DNA of 64,000 nt, taken from contig NZ_OZ245757.1 of the NCBI RefSeq assembly GCF_965227505.1, forward strand, positions 3,844,001 through 3,908,000, given 5' to 3'. Positions within the stretch are counted from its first letter, which is position 1. Every line of letters begins with the position of its first letter. Under the pieces are notes generated by a model that was not told the origin of the DNA, made no database searches, and was given only the letters and a program-made list of their open reading frames with translations. Shown here piece by piece: positions 8,594 to 15,963 of the stretch. This stretch comes from Pelagibius sp965227505 (GTDB lineage Bacteria > Pseudomonadota > Alphaproteobacteria > Kiloniellales > Kiloniellaceae). A program made the translations under genes and the position numbers.

Positions 8594-9625
8594 ATGCGTG
8601 CACTCGTTATCCATGCGCCCAAAGATCTGCGCAGCGAAGACTGGCCAATCGAGGCCCCCGGCGCCGGCCAGGTGCTGATCCACATGGAAGCCGGCGGGGT
8701 CTGCGGCTCCGACCTGCACTACTACAATCACGGCGGTTTCGGCCCGGTGCGCCTGAAAGAGCCGATGGTGCTGGGCCACGAGGTCTCGGGGCGGGTTGCC
8801 GCGCTGGGCGAGAACGTTGAGGGGCTGGCGGAAGGCGACCTCGTCGCGATCAATCCCTCGCGGCCCTGCGGCCACTGCGCTTACTGTCTGGAAGGCGCCC
8901 CCAACCACTGCCTGAACATGCGCTTCTACGGCTCGGCCATGCCCTTTCCCCACATTCAGGGCGCCTTCCGCCAGGCCCTGGTTGTGGATGCCGGCCAGTG
9001 CGTGAAGGCCGGCGGCCTCAGCCCCGGCGAGGCCGCCATGGCGGAGCCGCTCTCGGTGGCGCTGCATGCGACGCGCCGGGCCGGCGACCTTTTCGGCAAG
9101 CGGGTCCTGGTCACCGGCTGCGGACCCATCGGCGTGCTGGCGGTTCTGAGCGCCCGGCGCGCCGGCGCCGCGGAGATCGTCGCCACCGACCTGGAGGACA
9201 AGGCGCTGTCCTTTGCCGCCGGGGCCGGCGCCGACCGCACCATCAACGTCGCCAAGGACCCCGATGCGCTCGGCGCCTATGCCGCCGGCAAGGGGTATTT
9301 CGACGTGCTCTACGAGGCGACCGGCGCCGAACCGGCGCTGGTCTCCGCCCTTGCGGCGATGCGGCCGCGCGGCGTCGTCGTGCAGCTCGGCATGGGTGGC
9401 GAGATGACCCTGCCGATGCTGCAGATCACGGCGAAGGAACTGGATCTGCGCGGCTCCTTCCGCTTTCACGAGGAATTTCCCCTGGCGGTCGAACTGATGG
9501 CCAAGGGGTTGATCGACGTGAAGCCGCTCATCAGCCACACCATTGGTTTCGACGAGGCCATCAGGGCCTTCGAGATCGCGGGCGACCGCTCCCAGGTGAT
9601 GAAGGCGCAGATCGCGTTCAACTGA
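8594..9625 (+). CDS. idnD: zinc alcohol dehydrogenase, L-idonate 5-dehydrogenase-like
   Basis: A 343-residue medium-chain dehydrogenase, the usual IdnD length. Catalytic zinc ligands are Cys in GGVCGSDLHYYNHGG and the GHE of LGHEVSG. The structural zinc lobe has CGHCAYCLEGAPNHC. The Rossmann segment VLVTGCGPIGVLA follows near residue 172. The HYYNHGGFG stretch is characteristic of L-idonate 5-dehydrogenases, which oxidise L-idonate to 5-ketogluconate with NAD(P). The ATG at 8594 aligns with the family start; an upstream frame opening is not used. The gluconate 5-dehydrogenase-type SDR upstream and divergent would catalyse the next step. Exact substrate is inferred. Confidence 0.8.
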   Translation: MRALVIHAPKDLRSEDWPIEAPGAGQVLIHMEAGGVCGSDLHYYNHGGFGPVRLKEPMVLGHEVSGRVAALGENVEGLAEGDLVAINPSRPCGHCAYCLEGAPNHCLNMRFYGSAMPFPHIQGAFRQALVVDAGQCVKAGGLSPGEAAMAEPLSVALHATRRAGDLFGKRVLVTGCGPIGVLAVLSARRAGAAEIVATDLEDKALSFAAGAGADRTINVAKDPDALGAYAAGKGYFDVLYEATGAEPALVSALAAMRPRGVVVQLGMGGEMTLPMLQITAKELDLRGSFRFHEEFPLAVELMAKGLIDVKPLISHTIGFDEAIRAFEIAGDRSQVMKAQIAFN

Positions 9626-9661
9626 CACCGCGTCCCCCTCACAGCCGCCGCGAGGACCCCG

Positions 9662-10264
9662 ATGACTGAAATCCCTGCTTTGCGCATGGTCCCCCGGGGC
9701 CTGCTGTCCGCCGTCCTCGCCGCCGTGTTCTGCGTTGCCGTGGTTTTCATGCCGGAGACGGCGCCACGGGCCGCGGACCTGGGGAAGCCTGCCGGGCCCG
9801 TCGTGCTGACCGTCGCCGGCGACATCGGGGCGGCCAACCGGCCGGCCTTCGACGACGCCACCGATTCCTTCCTGAACTACCACGAGAAGACCTTCCAGTC
9901 GGCCGCCGAGTTCGACCGCGCCATGCTGGAATCCCTGGGTATGCAACAGGTGGAGATCGCCTACGAAGGCTGGGCCCAGCCCTCGACCTTCGAGGGGCCC
10001 TGGCTGAAGGATGTGCTCGCCGCTGCCGGGGCGGCCGGCAAGAATGTCACGGTGGTCGCCCTGGACGGCTTCGGTGCCGAGATCCCGGCTGCCGACATCC
10101 AGGCGCTCGACTGGGTGGTCGGCCTGAAGCGCGACGGGCGCTACCTGGGGCTGGGGCAGCGGGGGCCGATTTGGCTGGTCTACAGCCGCCCCGACGGCGC
10201 GGTGCTGACCGCGGAGGACGAGCAGCGTTGGCCCTGGGCGGCCTTCTACATCGAGGTCGAATAG
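9662..10264 (+). CDS. exported molybdopterin-dependent oxidoreductase-fold protein
   Basis: A 200-residue protein with a signal-anchor or cleavable signal near residues 10-35 (GLLSAVLAAVFCVAVVF...PRAA). The mature part resembles the small sulfite-oxidase-like (PF00174) fold proteins: VVLTVAGDIGAANRP, FDRAMLESLGMQQVEI, TFEGPWLKDVLAAAGA, VVALDGFGAEIPAADI and GPIWLVYSRPD are the expected blocks. The conserved cofactor Cys of true sulfite oxidases is absent; there is no Cys in the mature region. It may therefore not bind molybdenum and may instead be a binding or sensory domain. It follows idnD by 36 bases on the same strand with GAGGA upstream of its ATG. Confidence 0.7.
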   Translation: MTEIPALRMVPRGLLSAVLAAVFCVAVVFMPETAPRAADLGKPAGPVVLTVAGDIGAANRPAFDDATDSFLNYHEKTFQSAAEFDRAMLESLGMQQVEIAYEGWAQPSTFEGPWLKDVLAAAGAAGKNVTVVALDGFGAEIPAADIQALDWVVGLKRDGRYLGLGQRGPIWLVYSRPDGAVLTAEDEQRWPWAAFYIEVE

Positions 10265-10274
10265 GATCGGTTGC

Positions 10275-11018
10275 TTAAGCCGGGATTTCCCGGCCGTCCC
10301 AGGCGAAGACCTTGCCGCTGTCTTCGGGGGTCAGCCCATCGACCACCGTCAGCAGATGGCCCGTCGCCGTTGCGGGTGAGAACAGCTTCTCCGGGGCGAC
10401 GCCGCGCTGGAACGGCTGCGACAGCCTGCTGTCGACCGTCCCGGGGTGCAACCCGACGCAGACCGTCTGCTTGCGGTTGCGCGCCGTTTCGATGGCCAGG
10501 CAGCGGATCGTCATGTTGAGCGCGGCCTTGGCCGCCCGGTAGCCGTACCAGCCGCCCAGTCGGTTGTCGCCGATGCTGCCCACGCGCGCGGAGAGCGCCG
10601 CGAAGACCGCTTTGCGCTCGCGCTCCAGCAGCGGCAGGAAGTGCTTGGCGACCAGGGCGGGGCCGATGCTGTTGACCTGGAAGCTGCGCGTCAGAGCCGC
10701 AGCCTCCAGGTGGCGGAAGCTCTTCTCCGGCTGCAGCGCCCCGCCGTCATGGAGCAGGCCGCTGGCGACGATCACCAGGCCCAGCGGACCACCGGCGGCC
10801 AGCCCCTCGGCGGCCGCCGCGATGGAGGCTTCGTCGTCGGTGTCCAGATGCCCGGGGATCAGCTTCCCGTCGGCGGGAACCGGGCTGCGGGATAAGGCGA
10901 AAACCGCTTCAACCGCCGGGTTCGCGGCAAGCCGGGCTGCCAGAGCCCCGCCTATGCCGCCGGAGGCACCGATCACGGCCGCCCGCAGAGGCTGGCCGAA
11001 ACTGGAGAGGCCGCTCAC
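10275..11018 (-). CDS. SDR family protein (C-factor-like)
   Basis: A 247-residue short-chain dehydrogenase-fold protein. The glycine motif is VIGASGGIGGALA near residue 15, and the catalytic-like YGYRAAKAALNM near 160 is followed by GLHPGTVDSRLSQPF, typical of the CsgA/C-factor-like group of SDRs found widely in Proteobacteria. The NAG motif is replaced by VASGLLHDGG. The only start giving the complete fold is a GTG at 11018, with no strong ribosome site. It converges on the molybdopterin-fold gene with only ten bases between. Its substrate is unknown. Confidence 0.75.
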   Translation of the reverse strand: MSGLSSFGQPLRAAVIGASGGIGGALAARLAANPAVEAVFALSRSPVPADGKLIPGHLDTDDEASIAAAAEGLAAGGPLGLVIVASGLLHDGGALQPEKSFRHLEAAALTRSFQVNSIGPALVAKHFLPLLERERKAVFAALSARVGSIGDNRLGGWYGYRAAKAALNMTIRCLAIETARNRKQTVCVGLHPGTVDSRLSQPFQRGVAPEKLFSPATATGHLLTVVDGLTPEDSGKVFAWDGREIPA

Positions 11019-11151
11019 AGCTGTGTGAGCCCGAGCGTGCGGGGAAAGGGTGGTCTTGGGAACATGCCCCTGAGAACTATATTATAAGCCTTGAAAGAAA
11101 AGGAGGGGCCGGCCCTCCGCGAGGAAAACGCCCTAAAACTGGGAGAGCCTG

Positions 11152-12123
11152 ATGAGCGAAGGCTACAGGAAAACAGAAGAGGCGGTGAAGAGCCTCAGTG
11201 ACGAGCAGTATGCTGTGACCCAGCAGGACGCGACCGAACGCCCCTTCCAGAACGCCTATTGGGACAACAAGGCGCCGGGACTTTACGTCGACGTGGTTTC
11301 CGGCGAGCCGCTGTTCGCCTCCAGCGACAAATACGATTCCGGCAGCGGCTGGCCGAGCTTCGTGCGCCCGGTGGAACCGGATCACGTGGTCGAACGCAGC
11401 GACGCCAGCCATGGGATGATCCGTACCGAGGTCCGCTCCAGGCATGGCGACAGCCACCTGGGCCATGTCTTCCCCGACGGCCCGGCGCCGACCGGCCTGC
11501 GCTACTGCATCAATTCCGCGGCTCTCCGCTTCGTGCCCCTGGCCGAACTCGAGGCGGCCGGATACGGCGCCTACCGGGATCTGGTCGATCCGCCCGCGAA
11601 GGAGACGGGCGAGGCCCGGGCGGTTTTCGCCGGCGGCTGCTTCTGGGGCATGCAGGACCTCTTCCGCAAGCTGCCGGGTGTGACCTCGACGCGCGTCGGC
11701 TATACCGGTGGCGATCTGGACAACCCGGAGTACCGAGACGTCAAGACGGGCTCGACCGGCCATGCGGAAGCCCTGGAGATCGTCTACGACCCGGCCCGGG
11801 TGGGCTACGAGGATCTTCTGGCCTTTTTCTTCCAGATCCACGATCCGACCACGATGAACCGCCAGGGCAACGATATCGGCAGCCAATACCGCTCGGCGAT
11901 CTTCGTGGCCGATCAGGCGGAGGCGGATGCGGCCGCACGGGTCATCGACGCGGTCAATGCCTCCGGTCTCTGGCCCGGCCCGGTGGTGACCGAGGTTGTG
12001 CCGGCCCGCCCCTTCTACGAAGCGGAGCCGGAGCACCAGGATTACCTGGAACGCTATCCGCACGGCTACACCTGCCACTTCATCAGGCCCAACTGGCGTC
12101 TGCCGCGAACCGAAGTGGCCTGA
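11152..12123 (+). CDS. bifunctional methionine sulfoxide reductase MsrB-MsrA
   Basis: A 323-residue fusion that repairs both methionine sulfoxide diastereomers. The N-terminal MsrB half has YDSGSGWPSF, SHGMIRTEVRSRHGDSHLGHVF and the catalytic GLRYCINSAAL with Cys119. The four zinc Cys of many MsrB proteins are missing, so this is the zinc-free type. The C-terminal MsrA half starts near residue 155 with AVFAGGCFWGMQDLF (catalytic Cys163) and contains GYTGG, STGHAE and GNDIGSQYRSAIF. No signal peptide is present, so the enzyme is cytosolic. The region before the ATG contains AAAAGGAGG about 50 bases upstream and GGGAGAGCCTG directly upstream. Confidence 0.95.
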   Translation: MSEGYRKTEEAVKSLSDEQYAVTQQDATERPFQNAYWDNKAPGLYVDVVSGEPLFASSDKYDSGSGWPSFVRPVEPDHVVERSDASHGMIRTEVRSRHGDSHLGHVFPDGPAPTGLRYCINSAALRFVPLAELEAAGYGAYRDLVDPPAKETGEARAVFAGGCFWGMQDLFRKLPGVTSTRVGYTGGDLDNPEYRDVKTGSTGHAEALEIVYDPARVGYEDLLAFFFQIHDPTTMNRQGNDIGSQYRSAIFVADQAEADAAARVIDAVNASGLWPGPVVTEVVPARPFYEAEPEHQDYLERYPHGYTCHFIRPNWRLPRTEVA

Positions 12124-12185
12124 GGCTGGCTGCCGCAACGGACGGGTGCTAGGGTCTCTCGCCGCAAGCAGCGAGGGGCCCTGCC

Positions 12186-12797
12186 ATGTCGATCATCCGG
12201 ACCATCGAGGAACTGGAACGCCATTACGACGTTCCCAATGAGAACTCCACGGTCAAGGAAGTCGACTTCATAACGCCGGAGTATCGGCGAATCATCGAGG
12301 TCTCGCCCTTTGCCGCCCTGGCGACGGCGGGCCCGGAGGGCCTGGACTGCTCGCCGCGTGGCGATAAGGCCGGCTTCGTGCGCATCCACGACGACCGCAC
12401 CCTCATGCTGCCGGACCGGCGCGGCAACAACCGCATCGATTCTCTGCGCAACATCGTCCGCGACCCGCGCGTTGCCCTGCTCTTTCTGGTTCCGGGGGCG
12501 GGCAACACCCTGCGGGTCAACGGCCGCGCCCACCTCAGCGTCGATCCCGATCTTTTGGAATCCTTCGCGGTCCAGGACAAGGCGCCGCGCTCGGTCATGG
12601 TGATGACGGTGGAGGCGATCTATTTCCAGTGCGCCCGTGCCATCGTGCGCTCCGACCTCTGGAACCCGGATAAGCACGTCGACCGCCGCAGCCTGCCCAC
12701 ACCGGGCGAGATCCTCGCCGCCCTCAGCGACGAGCGGATCGGCGGCAAGGCCTACGACGACGCCTGGGAGGCACGGGCCCAGAAGACCCTGTGGTAG
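12186..12797 (+). CDS. FMN-dependent PPOX-type protein (MSMEG_1061 family)
   Basis: A 203-residue pyridoxamine 5'-phosphate oxidase-fold protein. Family signatures are FAALATAGPEGLDCSPRGDKAGFV, LPDRRGNNRIDSLRNIV, VALLFLVPGAGNTLRVNGRA and the C-terminal QCARAIVRSDLWNPD. The family is annotated as flavin nucleotide-binding oxidoreductases whose physiological substrates are unknown. No membrane segment or signal is present. It follows msrBA by 62 bases and precedes the hpsN-like operon by 82 bases, so co-transcription is possible. Its stop codon lies in a 14-bp tandem duplication. Confidence 0.85.
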   Translation: MSIIRTIEELERHYDVPNENSTVKEVDFITPEYRRIIEVSPFAALATAGPEGLDCSPRGDKAGFVRIHDDRTLMLPDRRGNNRIDSLRNIVRDPRVALLFLVPGAGNTLRVNGRAHLSVDPDLLESFAVQDKAPRSVMVMTVEAIYFQCARAIVRSDLWNPDKHVDRRSLPTPGEILAALSDERIGGKAYDDAWEARAQKTLW

Positions 12798-12818
12798 AAG
12801 ACCCGTGGTAGAAGACCC
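12791..12818. repeat. 14-bp tandem duplication over a stop codon
   Basis: GTGGTAGAAGACCC occurs twice without mismatch (12791-12804 and 12805-12818). The first copy contains the TAG stop of the PPOX gene, and a partial third copy (AGAAGACCC) precedes it. The period of 14 is not a multiple of three, and the extra copy lies outside the reading frame. Confidence 0.95.
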
Positions 12819-12879
12819 TCCGGCAGCGCCCTGTGCTAGGCTGTGACCCTCGAAACGACCCAAGCGAAAGCCGCGAACC

Positions 12880-14187
12880 ATGGCCACCGAATACCTGAAG
12901 AAAGCCGACAAGACCGCCGCCACAGGCGAACAGGATGTGCGCCAGACGGTCCAGCAGATCCTGGACGACATCGAGGTGGGTGGCGAGGCCAGGGCGCGCG
13001 ACTATGCCGCCAAGTTCGACCGCTGGGAGGGCGACATCCTGGTCTCGCCGGAGGCCAGGGCCGCGGCGGCGGAGAAGGTGCCACAGAAGCTGAAGGACGA
13101 TATCCGCTTCGCCCATGATCAGGTGCGCCGCTTCGCCGAGGCGCAGCTTGCGGCCCTGCCGGACACCGAGGTGGAACTGCAGCCTGGTCTGATTGCCGGC
13201 CACCGCAACATTCCCATGGCCGCGGCCGGCTGCTACGTGCCCGGTGGCCGCTATGCCCATGTAGCCTCCGCCATCATGTCGGTCACCACCGCCAAGACCG
13301 CGGGCGTTGAACATGTCATCGCCTGCTCGCCGCCAAAGCCCGGCGAGGGTGTGAACCCGGCCATCCTCTACACCCTCGACCTCTGTGGCGCCGACTCGGT
13401 GCTGGCGCTGGGCGGGGTGCAGGGCGTTGCGTCCATGGCTTTCGGCCTCTTCACCGGCCACAAGGCGGACATCCTGGTGGGCCCCGGCAACCAGTTCGTC
13501 GCCGAGGCCAAGCGCATTCTCTATGGCCGGGTCGGGATCGATATGTTCGCCGGCCCGACCGAGGTTCTGGTCATCGCCGACGGCACGGCGGATCCGGAGA
13601 TCGTTGCCTGGGATCTCGTCGGTCAGGCCGAACATGGCTACAACTCCCCCGCCTGGCTGATCGCCCTCGACCGTGGCCTCGCCGCGGAAGTGGAGCGCCT
13701 GGTGCCCGGCATGATCGCGGAACTGCCCGATCTCAACCGCACCAATGCGGAGGCGGCCTGGCGCGACTATGGCGAGATTGCCGTCGTCGAAAGCCGCGAC
13801 GAGGCAGCCGAACTGTCGGATGCCTATGCCGCCGAGCACCTGGAGGTGCACTGCAGCGATCTCGACTGGTGGCTGGGGCGGCTGCGCAACTACGGTTCGC
13901 TCTTCCTGGGCGAGGAGACGACGGTGGCTTTCGGCGATAAGACCTCCGGCCCCAACCACATTCTGCCGACCAAGGGGGCGGCGCGTTACACGGGCGGTCT
14001 TTCGGTCGGCAAGTTCCTGAAGTCGGTCACCTGGCAGCGGATGAACCGCGCGTCGACCCGCGACATCGCCCAGGTGACGGCGCGAATCTCCCGCCTCGAG
14101 GGCATGGAGGGCCATGCCAAGACCGCAGATATCCGCCTTGCCAAGTGGTTCCCGGACGAGGACTTTGATCTGGCGGCGGCCGGGTGA
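12880..14187 (+). CDS. hpsN: sulfopropanediol 3-dehydrogenase (HisD-like)
   Basis: A 435-residue histidinol dehydrogenase-superfamily enzyme. The features point to the catabolic HpsN branch, which oxidises (R)-2,3-dihydroxypropane-1-sulfonate to (R)-sulfolactate with NAD: the start TEYLKKADKTAATGEQDV, VPQKLKDDIRFAHDQVRRFAE, GCYVPGGRYAHVASAIMSVTTAK, GGVQGVASMAFG, LVGPGNQFVAEAKRILYGRVGIDMFAGPTE, QAEHGYNSPAWL and ARLEGMEGHAKTADIRL-like ending. A histidine-biosynthetic HisD is less likely because no his genes are near and the downstream genes are an SDR and a zinc dehydrogenase, the hpsO-hpsP order known for this pathway. Sulfolactate-cleaving genes (suyAB) and a transporter are not in the window. 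Confidence 0.85.
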   Translation: MATEYLKKADKTAATGEQDVRQTVQQILDDIEVGGEARARDYAAKFDRWEGDILVSPEARAAAAEKVPQKLKDDIRFAHDQVRRFAEAQLAALPDTEVELQPGLIAGHRNIPMAAAGCYVPGGRYAHVASAIMSVTTAKTAGVEHVIACSPPKPGEGVNPAILYTLDLCGADSVLALGGVQGVASMAFGLFTGHKADILVGPGNQFVAEAKRILYGRVGIDMFAGPTEVLVIADGTADPEIVAWDLVGQAEHGYNSPAWLIALDRGLAAEVERLVPGMIAELPDLNRTNAEAAWRDYGEIAVVESRDEAAELSDAYAAEHLEVHCSDLDWWLGRLRNYGSLFLGEETTVAFGDKTSGPNHILPTKGAARYTGGLSVGKFLKSVTWQRMNRASTRDIAQVTARISRLEGMEGHAKTADIRLAKWFPDEDFDLAAAG

Positions 14188-14207
14188 ACCCCGGGCGCGA
14201 TGTGACC

Positions 14208-14969
14208 ATGCAGGAGTTCTTCGATCTTTCCGGGCGCGTCGCCTGCGTGACCGGCGCCAGTGCCGGGCTGGGGCGGGGCCTGGCGACGGCCCTGGCGCAG
14301 GCCGGGGCCATGGTGGTCGGGGTGGCCCGCCGCGAACCCGAACTCATGGCCTGGGCGGAGGAGGTGCGCAGTGCCGGCGGGCGGGCGGAGGCCTGTCAGG
14401 CCGACGTCGCAGACCTTGAGGCGCTGCCGCAGCTGGCTCGGCAGATCACAGCGCTGGCCGGCGCGCCCGACATCCTGGTCAATGCCGCCGGGCTCAACCC
14501 GCGCCAGTCCGCCGACGCCGTCACGCCGGAGGCCTGGCGGCAGACCCTGGATCTGAACCTCTCGGCGCCCTTCTTCCTCGCCCAGGCCCTGGTGCCGGCA
14601 ATGCGCGAGAAGGGCTGGGGACGCGTCATCAACATCGCCTCGCTCCAGTCGGCGCGCGCCTTCGCCAAGGGGGTCGCCTACGGTGCCTCCAAGGGCGGTA
14701 TCGCCCAGGTCACGCGCGCCATGGCCGAAGCCTGGTCGCCCGACGGCATCACCTGCAATGCCCTGGCGCCGGGCTTTTTCCCAACCGATTTGACAGCGGC
14801 GGTCTTCGACGATCCGGCGCTGGTCGAGCGCTTGGCGGCGCAGACCTGCATCGGGCGCAACGGCCGGCCGGAAGACCTTTTCGGCCCGGCGATCTTCCTC
14901 GCCTCCCCGGCTTCGGATTACGTTACGGGGCAGGTCCTGTTCGTCGACGGCGGTTTCACCGCAAAGTGA
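14208..14969 (+). CDS. hpsO: SDR dehydrogenase, HpsO-like
   Basis: A 253-residue classical SDR. It has TGASAGLG near residue 16, VNAAG, the catalytic YGASKGGIAQVTRAMA and a C-terminal VDGGFTAK. It lies between the hpsN-like gene and a zinc dehydrogenase. In the dihydroxypropanesulfonate pathway these two are proposed to interconvert the S and R isomers through the 2-keto form. The ATG at 14208 gives the normal N-terminus MQEFFDLSGR. An upstream GTG at 14184 overlaps the hpsN stop as GTGA and could equally be used, which would add eight residues and couple translation. The sulfonate role is inferred from operon order; by sequence alone it resembles gluconate 5-dehydrogenase-type SDRs. Confidence 0.72.
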   Translation: MQEFFDLSGRVACVTGASAGLGRGLATALAQAGAMVVGVARREPELMAWAEEVRSAGGRAEACQADVADLEALPQLARQITALAGAPDILVNAAGLNPRQSADAVTPEAWRQTLDLNLSAPFFLAQALVPAMREKGWGRVINIASLQSARAFAKGVAYGASKGGIAQVTRAMAEAWSPDGITCNALAPGFFPTDLTAAVFDDPALVERLAAQTCIGRNGRPEDLFGPAIFLASPASDYVTGQVLFVDGGFTAK

Positions 14970-14976
14970 GGGTCCT

Positions 14977-15963
14977 ATGAAGGCACTGGTCTATACCGCC
15001 ACCAAGGAGACCGCCTACCGCGACGAGGCGGAGCCGCAGCGCGGCCCCGGCGAGGCCCTGGTGGGCATAGAGGCGGTCGGCATCTGCGGGTCCGACATGC
15101 ATGCCTGGCACGGCCACGACCCCCGCCGCGTGCCGCCGCTGATCCTGGGACACGAGGCCTGCGGCACGGTGTTGGAGGGGGCGAGCCCGGGCCAGCGGGT
15201 GGTGCTCAACCCCCTGGTGAGCTGCGGCATCTGCAGGTTCTGTACGGAGGGGCGGACCAATCTCTGCCCCGACCGCGACCTCATCGGCATGCGCCGGCCC
15301 GGTGCCTTCGGCGAGCGCATCACGATCCCCGAGCGCAACCTGATCGCGGTGCCGGAGGGGATGGATCCGGCCAAGGCGGCCCTGACCGAACCCTGCGCCA
15401 CCGCCTGGCACGCCCTGGCGCTGGCGGCGCGCGCGGCCTGGCGGCCGGTGGCGGAATCGCATGCTTTGGTGATCGGCGGCGGTTCCGTGGGCCTCTTGGG
15501 CGGCTTGATTCTCAAGGCCTGGGGGGCTGCCGAAGTGCGGCTTGCCGAGACCAATGCGCTGCGCCGCGGCACCGCGGCGGCGGCGGGACTCGACGTCTTC
15601 GATCCGCTGCAGTCTTCTGCAGGGGACGGCCGCTACGACCTGGTCTTCGATGCCGTCGGCAGCACCGGCACGCGCGCCGCTGCCATCGCGGCGGCGGCGC
15701 CCGGCGGTGTGATCGCCCATGTCGGCCTGCAGGAGTCGGCGGGCGCCTTCGATGCCCGCACCCTGACCCTCTCGGAGATTACTTTCGTCGGGGTCTATAC
15801 CTATACGGAGGTGGACCTGCGCGCCTCCCTGGCGGCGCTCCACGACGGGCGTCTCGGCGCCTTGGAGTGGATCGAGCAAAGGCCTTTGGCCGAGGGTGGC
15901 CGCGCCTTCGAGGACTTGGACGCCGGCCGCACCGCCGCCGCAAAGGTCGTCTTAATGCCCTAG
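14977..15963 (+). CDS. hpsP: zinc alcohol dehydrogenase, HpsP-like
   Basis: A 328-residue medium-chain dehydrogenase. Catalytic zinc residues lie in GICGSDMHAWHGHDPRRVPPLILGHE, and structural zinc ligands in SCGICRFCTEGRTNLC. The Rossmann motif is VIGGGSVGLLGG near residue 163. It begins seven bases after the SDR stop with GAGGG upstream, so the three genes form one operon. By position it would be HpsP, proposed partner of HpsO in isomerising dihydroxypropanesulfonate. Its stop TAG shares four bases (CTAG) with the stop of the convergent MttB-like gene. Activity on the sulfonate is inferred. Confidence 0.75.
   Translation: MKALVYTATKETAYRDEAEPQRGPGEALVGIEAVGICGSDMHAWHGHDPRRVPPLILGHEACGTVLEGASPGQRVVLNPLVSCGICRFCTEGRTNLCPDRDLIGMRRPGAFGERITIPERNLIAVPEGMDPAKAALTEPCATAWHALALAARAAWRPVAESHALVIGGGSVGLLGGLILKAWGAAEVRLAETNALRRGTAAAAGLDVFDPLQSSAGDGRYDLVFDAVGSTGTRAAAIAAAAPGGVIAHVGLQESAGAFDARTLTLSEITFVGVYTYTEVDLRASLAALHDGRLGALEWIEQRPLAEGGRAFEDLDAGRTAAAKVVLMP

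Noticed and set aside
12880..14187. Histidine-biosynthetic hisD
   Set aside because: No other his genes are near, and the downstream SDR and zinc dehydrogenase plus HpsN-like segments favour the sulfonate dehydrogenase branch.
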